Below are positions 1-9,058 of a DNA stretch of 64,000 bases, one piece after another (within the stretch, counting starts at the first letter, position 1; every line of letters begins with the position of its first letter). The DNA is from a bacterium endosymbiont of Escarpia laminata (GTDB taxonomy: Bacteria; Pseudomonadota; Gammaproteobacteria; Chromatiales; Chromatiaceae): positions 1 to 64,000 of the forward strand of contig QGON01000055.1 of NCBI GenBank assembly GCA_003660235.1, written 5' to 3'. The notes beneath the pieces were generated by a model, which saw only the letters and a list, made by a program, of their open reading frames with translations, was not told the DNA's origin and ran no database searches. The position numbers were made by a program, and so were the translations under genes.

Positions 1-35
1 TTCTCCGGCAAATGATGAAACGACATCGAAAACGA

Positions 36-1335
36 CAGGCAGCTATTGATGCGCAATATCGAAAACAGTCACTGAAACAGTTGGTTACTGGCTGATGGAA
101 TCTGACAAAGTAGAATTAAGGATGCATCAAGAAAAGGTAGTTCAGTGGCGCTTCTGTTTCTCGATCTGGACCACTTCAAACGTGTGAATGATACATTGGG
201 ACATGAGGCAGGGGATTTGCTGCTGAAAAGCGTAGCCCGGACGTTGACAAAGAGCGTAAGGGGAAACGATACGGTAGCACGTCTTGGGGGGGATGAGTTC
301 ACCATTCTCCTGACAGATATACAGAGTCCTTCCGCTGCCAGAAAAGTAGCGGAAAAGATTTTACAGTCGCTGCGATCGCCAGTTTACCTGGAGGGTAAAG
401 AGGTCACAATAACCACCAGTATCGGTATTACGTTGGGTCCTGAGGATGGAATACATGCCAACGCGCTGATGAAATATGCTGACCTCGCCATGTATAAAGC
501 CAAGGAGAAGGGACGAAAAAACTATCAGTTCTATACCTCTGCAATGAATGACGAGGTACAGCAACGGGTCAGAATTGAAAGAGAGTTGACCAATGCGCTG
601 GAGAACAGGGAGTTTCTTCTTTTCTACCAGCCGCTGATCCGCATCCACGACCGGAAGGTTGTGGGAATGGAGGCTCTGATACGCTGGCAACATCCGGAAC
701 GTGGCCTGCTATCGCCATTTGAGTTTCTCACAGTTGCAGAGGAGACAGGCCTGATCAACCCAATAGGTGATTGGGTACTGCGTCAGGCTTGCCAGGATAC
801 GGCTGATCTGCATCGCGACGGATACGGCGATATTGTTGTTTCAGTGAACCTGGCAGCAAGTCAGTTCCGTGATGCACATCTGCCGAAAGCCATTTGCGGA
901 ATTCTGGACGAAAAAAGAGTGGAAAGCCGATGGTTGGACCTGGAAATTACCGAAAGTATGCTGATGGAAAATACCGATCAGGTAGTTGCAACACTGCGGC
1001 ATCTCAAGGCTCTGGGAGTGACCCTTTCGGTGGATGATTTCGGAACCGGCTACTCATCGCTGAGTTATCTGAAACGTTTTCCTGTGGACCGTTTGAAAGT
1101 GGATCGCTCATTTGTTCAGGATATACCGGATGACCGTAGTGATGTGGAGATTACAGCGGCCATTATCGCGATGTCCCATAAACTGAATCTGCAAGTGGTT
1201 GCCGAAGGTGTTGAAACAGCAGAGCAGCTTGAGTTTCTCCAACAGAATGGTTGCGATATATGTCAGGGGTATATGTTCAGTGAGCCAGTGCCAATCGAAA
1301 AATTCAGGCAGTACCTGGATGAGCAGAAAAAATAG
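36..1335 (+). pseudogene. GGDEF-EAL diguanylate cyclase/phosphodiesterase, 5' end frameshifted
   Basis: Cyclic-di-GMP turnover protein. The long open frame can start only at GTG 145, already inside the GGDEF domain. Counted from there, the RGND inhibitory site is at residues 39-42, GGDEF at 48-52, EAL at 176-178, DDFGTG at 297-302, EGVET at 354-358 and QGY at 374-376, so both catalytic cores look intact. The usual start of a GGDEF domain is missing. A different frame at about 36-95 reads AQYRKQSLKQLVTG and then a stop; this resembles the segment ending LTG before the usual LPNR motif. The gap from there to ALLFLDLD is 55 nt, about 20 nt shorter than normal and not a multiple of three. I infer a deletion with frameshift. 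A shortened protein from the GTG, or an assembly error, is also possible. Sequence upstream of the window is not visible. Confidence 0.75.
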
Positions 1336-1505
1336 TTAACCCACATCGTTTTCTAGTTTCCAAGGGAGACAAAAGGCTAGACGGTATGCCTGCGGAGAGC
1401 CGATTTCAGAGGAATTGGGTGAAAAAGGGGCCTTAAACGCGACTCGTTAAGACCCCAATCTCGGCAGATAATTCGCGACGCTTGGGCCGCGAACCTTTTT
1501 CAGGA

Positions 1506-2732
1506 TTACTTACGGCTCAGCTCAACCCGGCGATTCTGGGCTTTACCCTCAAGCGAGTCATTCCCGACCATCGGATTTTCTTCACCGTAACCCATGGCAG
1601 ACAGGTTATCAGCAGTGACACCATTGATCACCAGATAGGCCATCACGGTTTCTGCGCGACGCTGGGAGAGATCTTTGTTGTAAACAGCATCGCCATCGCT
1701 GTCGGTATGACCGGATACCTCCACCGCAATATCCGGATTGGCAACCAGGGTGGCAGCAACACGATCAAGAATTCCGACAGAATCGTCAGTCAACTCATCA
1801 GAGTCGATCTTGAAATTCACCCCACGCAGGACGATGGCAACATTCTGCTCGCAGCCCAAGGCGTCAACTGTTGCGCCTGCTGTGGAATCAAGACACATAT
1901 CCACGCTATCCAGTACGCCATCTGCATCACTATCGGTAACTACAGGTGCTTCAGGAGCTGGAGCTGGAGCCGGAGCCGAGGCTGCGACTTCGACTGGCTC
2001 TGGCTCTGCCATTGCCATTGCCACTTCTACTTCTACTTCCACTACTTCAGTGGGGGTCTCATCGACCGATGCAAGTGCGACGGGGGCAACTGGCACATGC
2101 CAACCCCAGGGACCACGGTGATTGTAACCATATCCATTGTCGTAACCACCCCAACCCGGTGCGCCGTAAACAGGCGCTCCGATATAAGGCCGTGCGGGGG
2201 CAACTTGTGGCAATGTCTGCCAGTTAGACATAGGCATCTGAGCACGATGTTCCTTGACCCAATCCGGGACTTTCGGGCGCTCAAATGTCGGCATCTGCGC
2301 ACGACGTTCGGCTACCCAATCGGGTAGCTGAGGTGCTTCAAAAGCGGGCATCTGGCGCATCATCGGCATCTGCGCACGACGTTCGGCTACCCAATCGGGT
2401 AGCTGAGGCGCTTCAAAGGCAGGCATCTGCGCGCGACGTTCGGTTACCCAGCTGGGTACTTGCGGCGCGCTAAAGACAGGCATTGCCGGGCGAGTCATTC
2501 GAGCCGTATGACCCCGCCCCATCGGACCACTGAACAAGCTTTGACGCATCGCTTCCCTCTCCGCACGACGCTCCTGAACCCAGACAGGTACTTCCGGTCG
2601 ATCCAGACGGTGGGCGGAACGGCATTCAGGGTTACTACCTGCAGCATCGGCCAGGACAGCCGCCGGTGCGGTGGTAACCATCAGGCTGAACATAGCGTAA
2701 ACGAGCGGTCGCTTGTAAAACATGGGTGTCAC
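1506..2732 (-). CDS. OmpA-family protein with proline/tryptophan repeats
   Basis: Predicted cell-envelope protein of 408 residues. After an N-terminal signal peptide (about residues 5-29) come five copies of a short unit of the form P-x-W-V-x-E-(R/H)-R, four of them followed by AQMP, between residues ~45 and ~170. A Gly/Tyr/Pro-rich stretch, an acidic/Ala-Pro linker (VEVEVEV, APAPAPAPEAP), a thrombospondin type 3-like calcium motif (DSDADGVLDSVDMC, ~270-285) and a C-terminal OmpA domain (~300-408) follow. The OmpA part carries the peptidoglycan-binding signature around SGHTDSDGD and NRRVELS. OmpA domains hold the outer membrane to peptidoglycan; the role of the repeats is unknown. The gene stands alone. 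The start is the first ATG, with an AGGAGTG-like ribosome binding site just upstream. Confidence 0.85.
   Translation of the reverse strand: MTPMFYKRPLVYAMFSLMVTTAPAAVLADAAGSNPECRSAHRLDRPEVPVWVQERRAEREAMRQSLFSGPMGRGHTARMTRPAMPVFSAPQVPSWVTERRAQMPAFEAPQLPDWVAERRAQMPMMRQMPAFEAPQLPDWVAERRAQMPTFERPKVPDWVKEHRAQMPMSNWQTLPQVAPARPYIGAPVYGAPGWGGYDNGYGYNHRGPWGWHVPVAPVALASVDETPTEVVEVEVEVAMAMAEPEPVEVAASAPAPAPAPEAPVVTDSDADGVLDSVDMCLDSTAGATVDALGCEQNVAIVLRGVNFKIDSDELTDDSVGILDRVAATLVANPDIAVEVSGHTDSDGDAVYNKDLSQRRAETVMAYLVINGVTADNLSAMGYGEENPMVGNDSLEGKAQNRRVELSRK
2225..2480 (-). repeat. Tandem imperfect coding repeats in the OmpA-family gene
   Basis: Units of roughly 48-60 nt containing the core gctacccaatcgggtagctg recur. 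Two copies (near 2310-2335 and 2385-2410) are almost identical in DNA, which suggests recent duplication. Each copy is internally palindromic around acccaatcgggt. The repeats are translated, so this is not a CRISPR array. Confidence 0.8.
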
Positions 2733-3114
2733 TCCTGTAGGGGGCAGACCACATACTTCGGGTGGCAGGCCAAAGGCTCTTAGTAATTCATAAAGTACGA
2801 ATATTCTACTTTATTTCCCCTGCAATAGAGAAGCTGGATATTTGTGTGACGCTTTTTCACATTTGAACTCAAGTTTCAGAGTTCACGGTGATAGTTGGCA
2901 TGTGGCGTGGCTTCTCTAAATGTGACAAACGTAGGGTGCGCCCTACAGATGATTAAACGCCGCTATTCATCTTTTCAGGATGGCTCGAACTCTGAAACTT
3001 GAAATTTGAAGCCCGTCTGGCATTTCATTCAGCTTTCATTCAGCCACACTCCCATAGTCTGTAATCAGAGGCTGAGTTATCTCACTCTGATTGACAAATT
3101 TACGGGAGATAGTG
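2733..3114. other. Intergenic region with a 16-bp long-range inverted repeat
   Basis: No credible gene. A 16-nt sequence at 2869-2884 (core caagtttcagagttc) recurs in reverse complement at 2987-3002, enclosing about 100 nt. Inside lies a compact hairpin at 2931-2946 (gtaggg, loop tgcg, ccctac) of the kind often dispersed in gammaproteobacterial genomes. It could be a small non-autonomous element or a structured RNA. Promoters for the divergent flanking genes must also lie here, but I cannot single one out. Confidence 0.5.
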
Positions 3115-3897
3115 ATGAATAAACTGAATGGAATACTGCTTGCTGCAGCGGGTTTGCTGTTTGCATTTGCAGTTGAAGCAAGACCGGTATGGCAGGATGG
3201 TGATGTCGATATTGAGATCGTCTCCGATTATGGCCGGGAGTTTGCCAAATACGAGATCGAAAACGACGGACACACCCACCGCGCCTATCTGGAAGCCAGA
3301 AAGGGAAAAAATTACAGTATCCGCGTCACCAACAACAGCGATAACCGTATCGGACTCGTTATTGCGGTCGACGGCAGAAACATCATCTCCGGAAAAAAAT
3401 CCCATCTGAAATCCCGCGAACGTATGTATGTTCTTGGTCCCTATCAGCAGGCAGAGTATGAGGGTTGGCGCACCAGCAAAAAACAGGTCAACCGGTTCTA
3501 CTTCACTCAAGTCGACGATTCATACGCTGATGCCTGGGGTGACCGCACGGCGATGGGCGTCATTGCAGTTGCGGTATTTAAGGGGAAAAAGCCTAAAATT
3601 ACCTATGACAATTATCCCCGCCGACAGGAGAAACGCCTCTCGCGCCGAGGACAGGGGGCAGACACGCACGAAAGCGCGCCTGGCACCGGTTTTGGCGAAT
3701 CAGAGTACTCTCCAGTCAGAACCGTTCGCTTCAAGCCGCGTTCCAAAGCGAGTGAAAAGCACTTTCTGAAATATGAGTGGCGCAGAACACTGTGCAGAAA
3801 AGGTGTGATCGATTGCCAGCGCTCTCGCAATCGTTTCTGGCCTGATTCTTGGGACAGCGGATTTGCCCCCTTCCCTCCCGGTCGCAGAAACCATTAA
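3115..3897 (+). CDS. Exported protein of unknown function
   Basis: I do not recognise the family. A start at ATG 3115 is chosen because it follows a good ribosome binding site (gggaga) and gives a clean signal peptide, MNKLNGILLAAAGLLFAFAVEA. The mature part (~238 residues) begins as a likely beta-sandwich domain (about residues 25-165, with DVDIEIVSDYGREF and an IRVTNNSDNRIGLVIAVDG segment). It ends in a basic, low-complexity tail with two cysteines (CRKGVIDC). The segment IRVTNNS...VAVDGRN resembles surface-exposed immunoglobulin-like folds, but that is weak. The gene is monocistronic; a small hairpin (atcctg/caggat) lies near 3909-3925. Confidence 0.6.
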   Translation: MNKLNGILLAAAGLLFAFAVEARPVWQDGDVDIEIVSDYGREFAKYEIENDGHTHRAYLEARKGKNYSIRVTNNSDNRIGLVIAVDGRNIISGKKSHLKSRERMYVLGPYQQAEYEGWRTSKKQVNRFYFTQVDDSYADAWGDRTAMGVIAVAVFKGKKPKITYDNYPRRQEKRLSRRGQGADTHESAPGTGFGESEYSPVRTVRFKPRSKASEKHFLKYEWRRTLCRKGVIDCQRSRNRFWPDSWDSGFAPFPPGRRNH

Positions 3898-4020
3898 GCA
3901 CCGTGTAATCCTGTAGGCAGGATCAAGCGTAGCGGATCAGGCAAGAGCGTGTGTTTGCTGGTTCCGCTACACTTGAACCGGTAAACAGTTCCAGTTTTTC
4001 AGATGTGTGTGGGAGAGAGG

Positions 4021-4434
4021 TTAAAACCCCACACTACTGAGTTCACTTTGAAGCCGGTTTATCAAACCTTCCCCTTCCTGCGCCGCATAAGGGATACGTT
4101 CCCCACAACCCCACACCGGTCCGGGCCAACAAGCATCGCTTTGTGAACGGGCCACCACATGCCAGTGCAACTGCGAAACCACGTTACCCAGAGCACCAAT
4201 GTTGATTCTGTCCGGGGTGGTCATCGCATTGAGCAGATTCGAAACGGCACTACTCTCTTTGATGAGAGTCAGTTGATCATTCTCCTCAAGTCTATGTACC
4301 GCAGTGATATCCGCCCGTTGCGGCACCAGGATCAACCAGGGAAAACGACTGTCGTCCATCAGACGAAGTTCGCATAACGGTAGCTTCGCAACAAAGAATG
4401 TGTCAGCTTTGAGTTGTGGATGAAGCAGAAACAT
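4021..4434 (-). CDS. HIT-family (histidine triad) protein
   Basis: Small nucleotide-binding hydrolase/transferase of the HIT superfamily, 137 residues. The signature region is QLHWHVVAR, followed by the WPGPVWG segment usual in one proteobacterial HIT subfamily. In this subfamily Gln replaces the first His of the classical H-x-H-x-H triad, leaving the two His flanking Trp. The N-terminal strand FLLHPQLKADTFFVAKLPLCELRLMDDSRFPWLILVP fits the HIT fold in several short blocks. The start ATG has a gaggtttt ribosome binding site. The substrate is unknown. The gene is divergent from ppsR. Confidence 0.85.
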   Translation of the reverse strand: MFLLHPQLKADTFFVAKLPLCELRLMDDSRFPWLILVPQRADITAVHRLEENDQLTLIKESSAVSNLLNAMTTPDRINIGALGNVVSQLHWHVVARSQSDACWPGPVWGCGERIPYAAQEGEGLINRLQSELSSVGF

Positions 4435-4637
4435 AAAACCTCAATGCATGATAGGGAGTGCATAGATCAGGCAACCTAACCTGTATGAGCCACGCCTCGC
4501 AGCGATGAGGTGTGAAGCATTGCCACGACACCAATTCGCGCCGAGGCGATACCCCTACCAGCACCCAATCCATGCCATGCCGCCTATCAACACACTCCGT
4601 GCCAACGAGCGGGAACCAATGGCGCTATAATACCCCG

Positions 4638-5456
4638 ATGAAGCGTACCATCTTCTTTATCTCAGACCATACCGGCATTACGGCCGAGGCTATTGGCCGT
4701 TCGCTGTTGAGCCAGTTCAAGGGACTTGAATACGAGACCATCCACATGCCTTTTATCGATAGTCTCGATAAAGCCCGCCGTGCCGCCGAACGGATCAACC
4801 AGGCGACCATAGAGTCGCATACGCAACCGCTGGTGTTCAGTACTTTGGTCGATCCAAAATTGCGTGCCTGTCTGCGCGAAGTTGGTGCTGTAATCTTCGA
4901 TTTTTTTGACGATTATACCCACCAGCTCGAGAAGGTGTTGGGCACCGCATCCACACCGGTAAGGGGACGCGCCCACGGCATGGGTAATCACCATGTCTAT
5001 AACGCCCGCATCCATGCAGTAAACTTTGCGCTCGCTAATGACGACGGGGCAGTGGTACGTAACTACGCTTCCGCCGATCTCATTCTGCTGGGTGTCTCAC
5101 GCAGCGGCAAGACTCCCACCTGCCTGTTTCTTGGCCTGCAGCACGGTATTCTGGCGGCCAACTATCCCCTTACCGACGACGACCTGGAAAACGGCCGCAT
5201 CCCCAAAGCACTCCAGTCTCACACTGACAAACTGTTTGGTTTGACCATCGATATACAGCAGTTACAGCGTATCCGCCAGGAACGCCGCCCCGGCGGGCGC
5301 TATGCATCACTGGCCCAATGCAGATTGGAGGTCGAGGAGGCGGAAACCATGTTCCACCGCTACAAGATCCCCTTTCTCGACACCACATCCATGTCGGTGG
5401 AAGAGATATCCGCAAGGGTTTTGCAGCAGACCGGCCTTGAGAGCCGGATGGTTTAG
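4638..5456 (+). CDS. ppsR: PEP synthase regulatory protein (kinase/pyrophosphorylase, DUF299)
   Basis: Bifunctional regulator that phosphorylates and dephosphorylates a Thr on phosphoenolpyruvate synthase in an ADP-dependent way, and so controls gluconeogenic flux from pyruvate. The 272-residue product has the family start (MKRTIFFISDHTGITAEAIG), the P-loop-like GVSRSGKTPT at ~151-160 and the NYPL motif following it. The frame stays open further upstream, but ATG 4638 matches the family start. A TATAAT box lies at 4626-4631, almost touching the ATG, and I see no ribosome binding site, so the transcript may have a very short leader. The gene is convergent with deaD. No ppsA is visible in the window. 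Confidence 0.92.
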   Translation: MKRTIFFISDHTGITAEAIGRSLLSQFKGLEYETIHMPFIDSLDKARRAAERINQATIESHTQPLVFSTLVDPKLRACLREVGAVIFDFFDDYTHQLEKVLGTASTPVRGRAHGMGNHHVYNARIHAVNFALANDDGAVVRNYASADLILLGVSRSGKTPTCLFLGLQHGILAANYPLTDDDLENGRIPKALQSHTDKLFGLTIDIQQLQRIRQERRPGGRYASLAQCRLEVEEAETMFHRYKIPFLDTTSMSVEEISARVLQQTGLESRMV

Positions 5457-5497
5457 CCTGCTGTCAAATCCGCTGCGCTTGATCAGGCCTACGAAGA

Positions 5498-7321
5498 TCA
5501 ATCCTTCTTGCGTGACTGATGCTTCTTCTGCTTCGACTTTTGTTTGCCGACAGCCTTTTTCTCGCCTGTACCGGCCTTTCCACGGTGGGCTTTCTTCCCT
5601 TTGCCGCCGCCACTCCCCTGGTCCAACTCAATGTCCAGTTTCTGTCCGCAGACATAAACTCGACGCAGATGCTGGAAGATATCCTTCGGCATGCCTTCCG
5701 GCAGTTCCACCGTGCTGAAATCCTCACTGATATCGATATGACCGATATGGGCGCCGTCGAGACCCGCCTCATTGGCAATAGCGCCAACGATCTCCCGCGG
5801 CGAAACACCATCTTTGTGGCCAACCGCAATGCGGTAGGTTTCGCGTGGAATGTCGTCATCTCGCCGTGAGGGCCGCTCTTTGCGTTCTTTACGCTTTCTG
5901 CCTTCCCCGGGTTCCCGATCACCACGGGGGGCTTCGCTCCGCCCCTGATTTGACTTGCGCCCAGGGCGCTCAGACCGGCCGCGCTGTTGAGTCTGTAACT
6001 CCTCAACGATGAAGGGGCGCTCGCGCTGGCTCAGGTAGGTCAGCGCGGCGGCGATATCCATCGCGCTCATCTCCTGCTCCTGTTCGAAGCGGCTAAGCAG
6101 ACGATAGTAGTAGTCGAGATCCTGTTCCGCGAGGGTCTCCCGCAGCAGCAGCATGAAACGGTCGATGCGATGTTCACTGAGATCATCTGCGGTGGGCATT
6201 TCCATCGCGGGAATACGCTGGCGGGTGTTGCGTTCGATGGCCTTCAACAGATGGCGTTCACGAGGCTGTACAAACATCAGCGCCGTGCCTTCACGTCCCG
6301 CCCGGCCGGTGCGGCCAATGCGATGAACATAGGATTCCGGATCATTGGGGATATCAAAATTTACCACATGGCTGATGCGTTCCACATCCAGGCCACGGGC
6401 TGCGACATCAGTGGCCACCACGATATCGAGCTGCCCGTTTTTCAGCCGGTTTATGGTGCGTTCCCGCAACGTCTGATTCATGTCGCCGTTCAATGCTTCA
6501 GCGGCAAAACCGTGGGCCTCAAGTTTGTCTGCCACCTCTGCTGTGGAAGTCTTGGTACGCACAAAGACAAGCATCGCATCAAACTCCTCCACCTCCAGCA
6601 CCCGGGTCAGAGCATCCATCTTATGGTGGCGGGTCACCACGATGTGGCGCTGATCGATGGTGGTCACGGTCTCGGTCTTGCCCTTGACCTTGATCTCCAT
6701 CGGATCGGTCAGGTGCTTTCTCGCCACGCGGCGGATCGCATCCGGCATGGTCGCGGAGAAGAGCGCCACCTGACGTGTCTCCGGCGCCTGATCGAAGATC
6801 CACTCGATATCATCGACGAAGCCCATCTTGAGCATCTCATCGGCCTCGTCCAGGACCAATGCCTGGATGCCTTTCAGTGAGAGGGTGCGGCGGCGCAGAT
6901 GGTCCATCACCCTGCCCGGTGTACCGACGATGACATGCACCCCCCGCTTGAGCTGACGCAGTTGGGTCGACATGCTCTGTCCACCATAGAGAGGCAGGAC
7001 GTGGAACCCCTCCAGATGACGGGCATAGCTCTGAAACGCCTCGGAGACCTGCAGCGCCAGCTCACGGGTCGGCGCCAATACCAGCACCTGGGGTTCACGT
7101 TGTTTCAAATCGATACGGCTCAACAGCGGCAAAGCAAAGGCTGCGGTCTTACCGGTGCCGGTCTGGGCCTGGCCCAGCAGATCCCGTCCCTCCAGCAGGT
7201 GCGGAATACACTGTGCCTGCACCGCGGTAGGGGTTTCATACCCCAATCCTTGAACCGCCTTTAAAACAGGCGTGGCCAGTTCGAGATCGTCGAAAACGAT
7301 AGAAGTTGGATCGGAAGACAT
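5498..7321 (-). CDS. deaD: ATP-dependent DEAD-box RNA helicase, DeaD/CsdA type
   Basis: RNA helicase of ~607 residues, likely in ribosome assembly and mRNA decay, especially in the cold. Visible motifs in order: Q-motif region GYETPTAVQ, AQTGTGKT (I), PTRELA (Ia), TPGR, DEAD (II), SAT (III) and HRIGRTGRAGR (VI). After the two RecA domains come an acidic helical linker and a DbpA-like RNA-binding domain (~480-555, YRIAVGHKDGVSPREIVGAI). A Lys/Arg/Gly-rich tail is typical of CsdA and typical for length. ATG 7321 (MSSDPTS) is preferred to a GTG four codons upstream because gaggtg lies ~10 nt before it. Confidence 0.93.
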   Translation of the reverse strand: MSSDPTSIVFDDLELATPVLKAVQGLGYETPTAVQAQCIPHLLEGRDLLGQAQTGTGKTAAFALPLLSRIDLKQREPQVLVLAPTRELALQVSEAFQSYARHLEGFHVLPLYGGQSMSTQLRQLKRGVHVIVGTPGRVMDHLRRRTLSLKGIQALVLDEADEMLKMGFVDDIEWIFDQAPETRQVALFSATMPDAIRRVARKHLTDPMEIKVKGKTETVTTIDQRHIVVTRHHKMDALTRVLEVEEFDAMLVFVRTKTSTAEVADKLEAHGFAAEALNGDMNQTLRERTINRLKNGQLDIVVATDVAARGLDVERISHVVNFDIPNDPESYVHRIGRTGRAGREGTALMFVQPRERHLLKAIERNTRQRIPAMEMPTADDLSEHRIDRFMLLLRETLAEQDLDYYYRLLSRFEQEQEMSAMDIAAALTYLSQRERPFIVEELQTQQRGRSERPGRKSNQGRSEAPRGDREPGEGRKRKERKERPSRRDDDIPRETYRIAVGHKDGVSPREIVGAIANEAGLDGAHIGHIDISEDFSTVELPEGMPKDIFQHLRRVYVCGQKLDIELDQGSGGGKGKKAHRGKAGTGEKKAVGKQKSKQKKHQSRKKD

Positions 7322-7612
7322 GGGGAACAGCACCTCGAACAGAGAGAAGATCCACCGAGGAGGCTCAATGGAAGGGACGGGAAAGGCGCGTAATTATACA
7401 GATTTTGGCCGTAGCTGGATAGCAATAGCTGCCATTACTCGCTGAAACCTAAGATTTCGTGTTACCAATCGCCGAACAGACAAAAAAATGTTATTGAATT
7501 TCCATATTTCAGCTCCATACTGGCTACTCTTAGCAGGTTATGTTCCACCCATGACCGATAACCTCTAACCACCTTTCTGGACTCGTGCAGCCACTGTAGC
7601 ACCATATTTGCC

Positions 7613-9058
7613 GTGAAAACGTTACGACATCTTTTCAGAAATGCTCCCGTGCCTATTGCCATCAAATGGTCAATCGCCATCGGCACCCTGATTTCACTGG
7701 TAATGAGCACCCTGGGCTGGTTTCTGATCACCCAACAGAACCGCATCCACATGCGGGAAGTGGAGATTTTCGGCACGGCACTGGTAGAGCAACTCTCTCA
7801 CTCATCGAGTGAACCTCTGCTCGCTGACGACCTGTTCAACCTCCAGGGGTTGGTCAGCAGACAGACACAGAGTCGCGATATCGTGGGTGCCGCCATCATC
7901 GGTTTGCGCGGCCTGCGCGCTGACTCGGGAGTCGTGCCGCAAAAGCTGGACGATACAGATAAACAGAACTCCAGAGTATGGTTATGGCGCGATGAAGACG
8001 GAATCTCCCATCCTGTGATTACCTTCACCACTCCAATCCGCTTCCGCGACACCATCGCCGGGCAGGCGGTCATCACCCTCGACCGGGAATTTCTCGACCG
8101 TCATCAGCGCGCCACTATCCGCATCATCGCATTCGCCACCTTGGGCCTGATCCTGATCGCCGCCCTGCTCTCATACGCTCTGAGCCGCAGGCTTTCACGT
8201 CCTATCACCCTGCTTGCACAGGCAGGAGAAAAAAAACTCGGTGCCGACTTTGCCAAAAGTATCGATGCAGGACGCAGGGACGAGATCGGCCAGGTCTACG
8301 CCCACTTCGGGCGTATGTCACAGGGACTACTGGAGAAAGATCAGGTTGAAGCAGCCCTCTCCCGCTACGTCTCACCGGTGGTGGCGAAGAAGATTCTCTC
8401 CAATCTGGCCCAGCCCCGTCTGCCGAATCAGCTGGTGGATGGCTCGGTGCTCTTTTGCGACATCGTCGGTTTTACAGAGCTTTCGGAGAATCTGCCACCT
8501 GACGAGGTCGCAGCCATGCTGAACCTCTATCTGGGTTATATCGCCGAGGCGGCCCATCTCAGCCATGGATTTGTCGACAAATTCATCGGCGACAGCGCCA
8601 TGATTCTGTTCGGCGTACCGGATTCAGACCCGAAGCATGGCGAACATGCCATCCGTTGCGCCTGGCTGATTCAGGCGCTGGTCAAGCTGCTCAACCGTGA
8701 ACGTGTGTCTTCGGGAAAGAGTCCGATCCACTTTCGTATCGGGATCAACAGCGGAGTCATGCTGGCGGGTAATATCGGCATCCCGGAACGTCTGGAGTTC
8801 ACCGTTGTGGGTGACACCGTTAACCTCGCCTCACGGCTCTGCTCCCTGGCACCGGCGGATGGTATTATCATGAGCGAAACGACTGCCATACAGCCCCATA
8901 TCGATGAGATGATTGAACTGACAGAACAAGCACCTATCCAGGTACGTGGACGCAAAAACCCGGTAACACCCTCCATCGCAGGCACACCCTCCTCCGAATT
9001 CGGCCACTGGTTGATGAACGCCATCAGCACCATCCTCAACAATGGAACAAGGGGATGA
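7613..9058 (+). CDS. Membrane class III adenylate/guanylate cyclase with HAMP domain
   Basis: Predicted cAMP (or cGMP) producer of 481 residues. TM1 is at about residues 19-41, followed by a periplasmic sensor segment (~42-160), TM2 (~165-188), a HAMP linker (LSRRLSRPITLL...) and the catalytic domain (~275-455). The metal-binding FCDIVGFT at ~280 and the KFIGDSAMILFG segment are present, as is VVGDTVNLASRL, which carries the ribose/transition-state Asn and Arg. The start is a GTG with a poor ribosome binding site; no ATG fits better. The stop overlaps the next gene by 4 nt (ATGA), so the lipoprotein is translationally coupled. Substrate choice cannot be settled by eye. Confidence 0.88.
   Translation: MKTLRHLFRNAPVPIAIKWSIAIGTLISLVMSTLGWFLITQQNRIHMREVEIFGTALVEQLSHSSSEPLLADDLFNLQGLVSRQTQSRDIVGAAIIGLRGLRADSGVVPQKLDDTDKQNSRVWLWRDEDGISHPVITFTTPIRFRDTIAGQAVITLDREFLDRHQRATIRIIAFATLGLILIAALLSYALSRRLSRPITLLAQAGEKKLGADFAKSIDAGRRDEIGQVYAHFGRMSQGLLEKDQVEAALSRYVSPVVAKKILSNLAQPRLPNQLVDGSVLFCDIVGFTELSENLPPDEVAAMLNLYLGYIAEAAHLSHGFVDKFIGDSAMILFGVPDSDPKHGEHAIRCAWLIQALVKLLNRERVSSGKSPIHFRIGINSGVMLAGNIGIPERLEFTVVGDTVNLASRLCSLAPADGIIMSETTAIQPHIDEMIELTEQAPIQVRGRKNPVTPSIAGTPSSEFGHWLMNAISTILNNGTRG

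Noticed and set aside
2225-2480. Regular repeats that could suggest a CRISPR array
   Set aside because: The units are translated into a periodic protein and there are no unique spacers of constant length.
4626-4638. Leaderless ppsR transcript from a TATAAT box adjoining the ATG
   Set aside because: The -10 position fits, but no acceptable -35 lies 17 nt upstream, so I mention it only in the gene entry.
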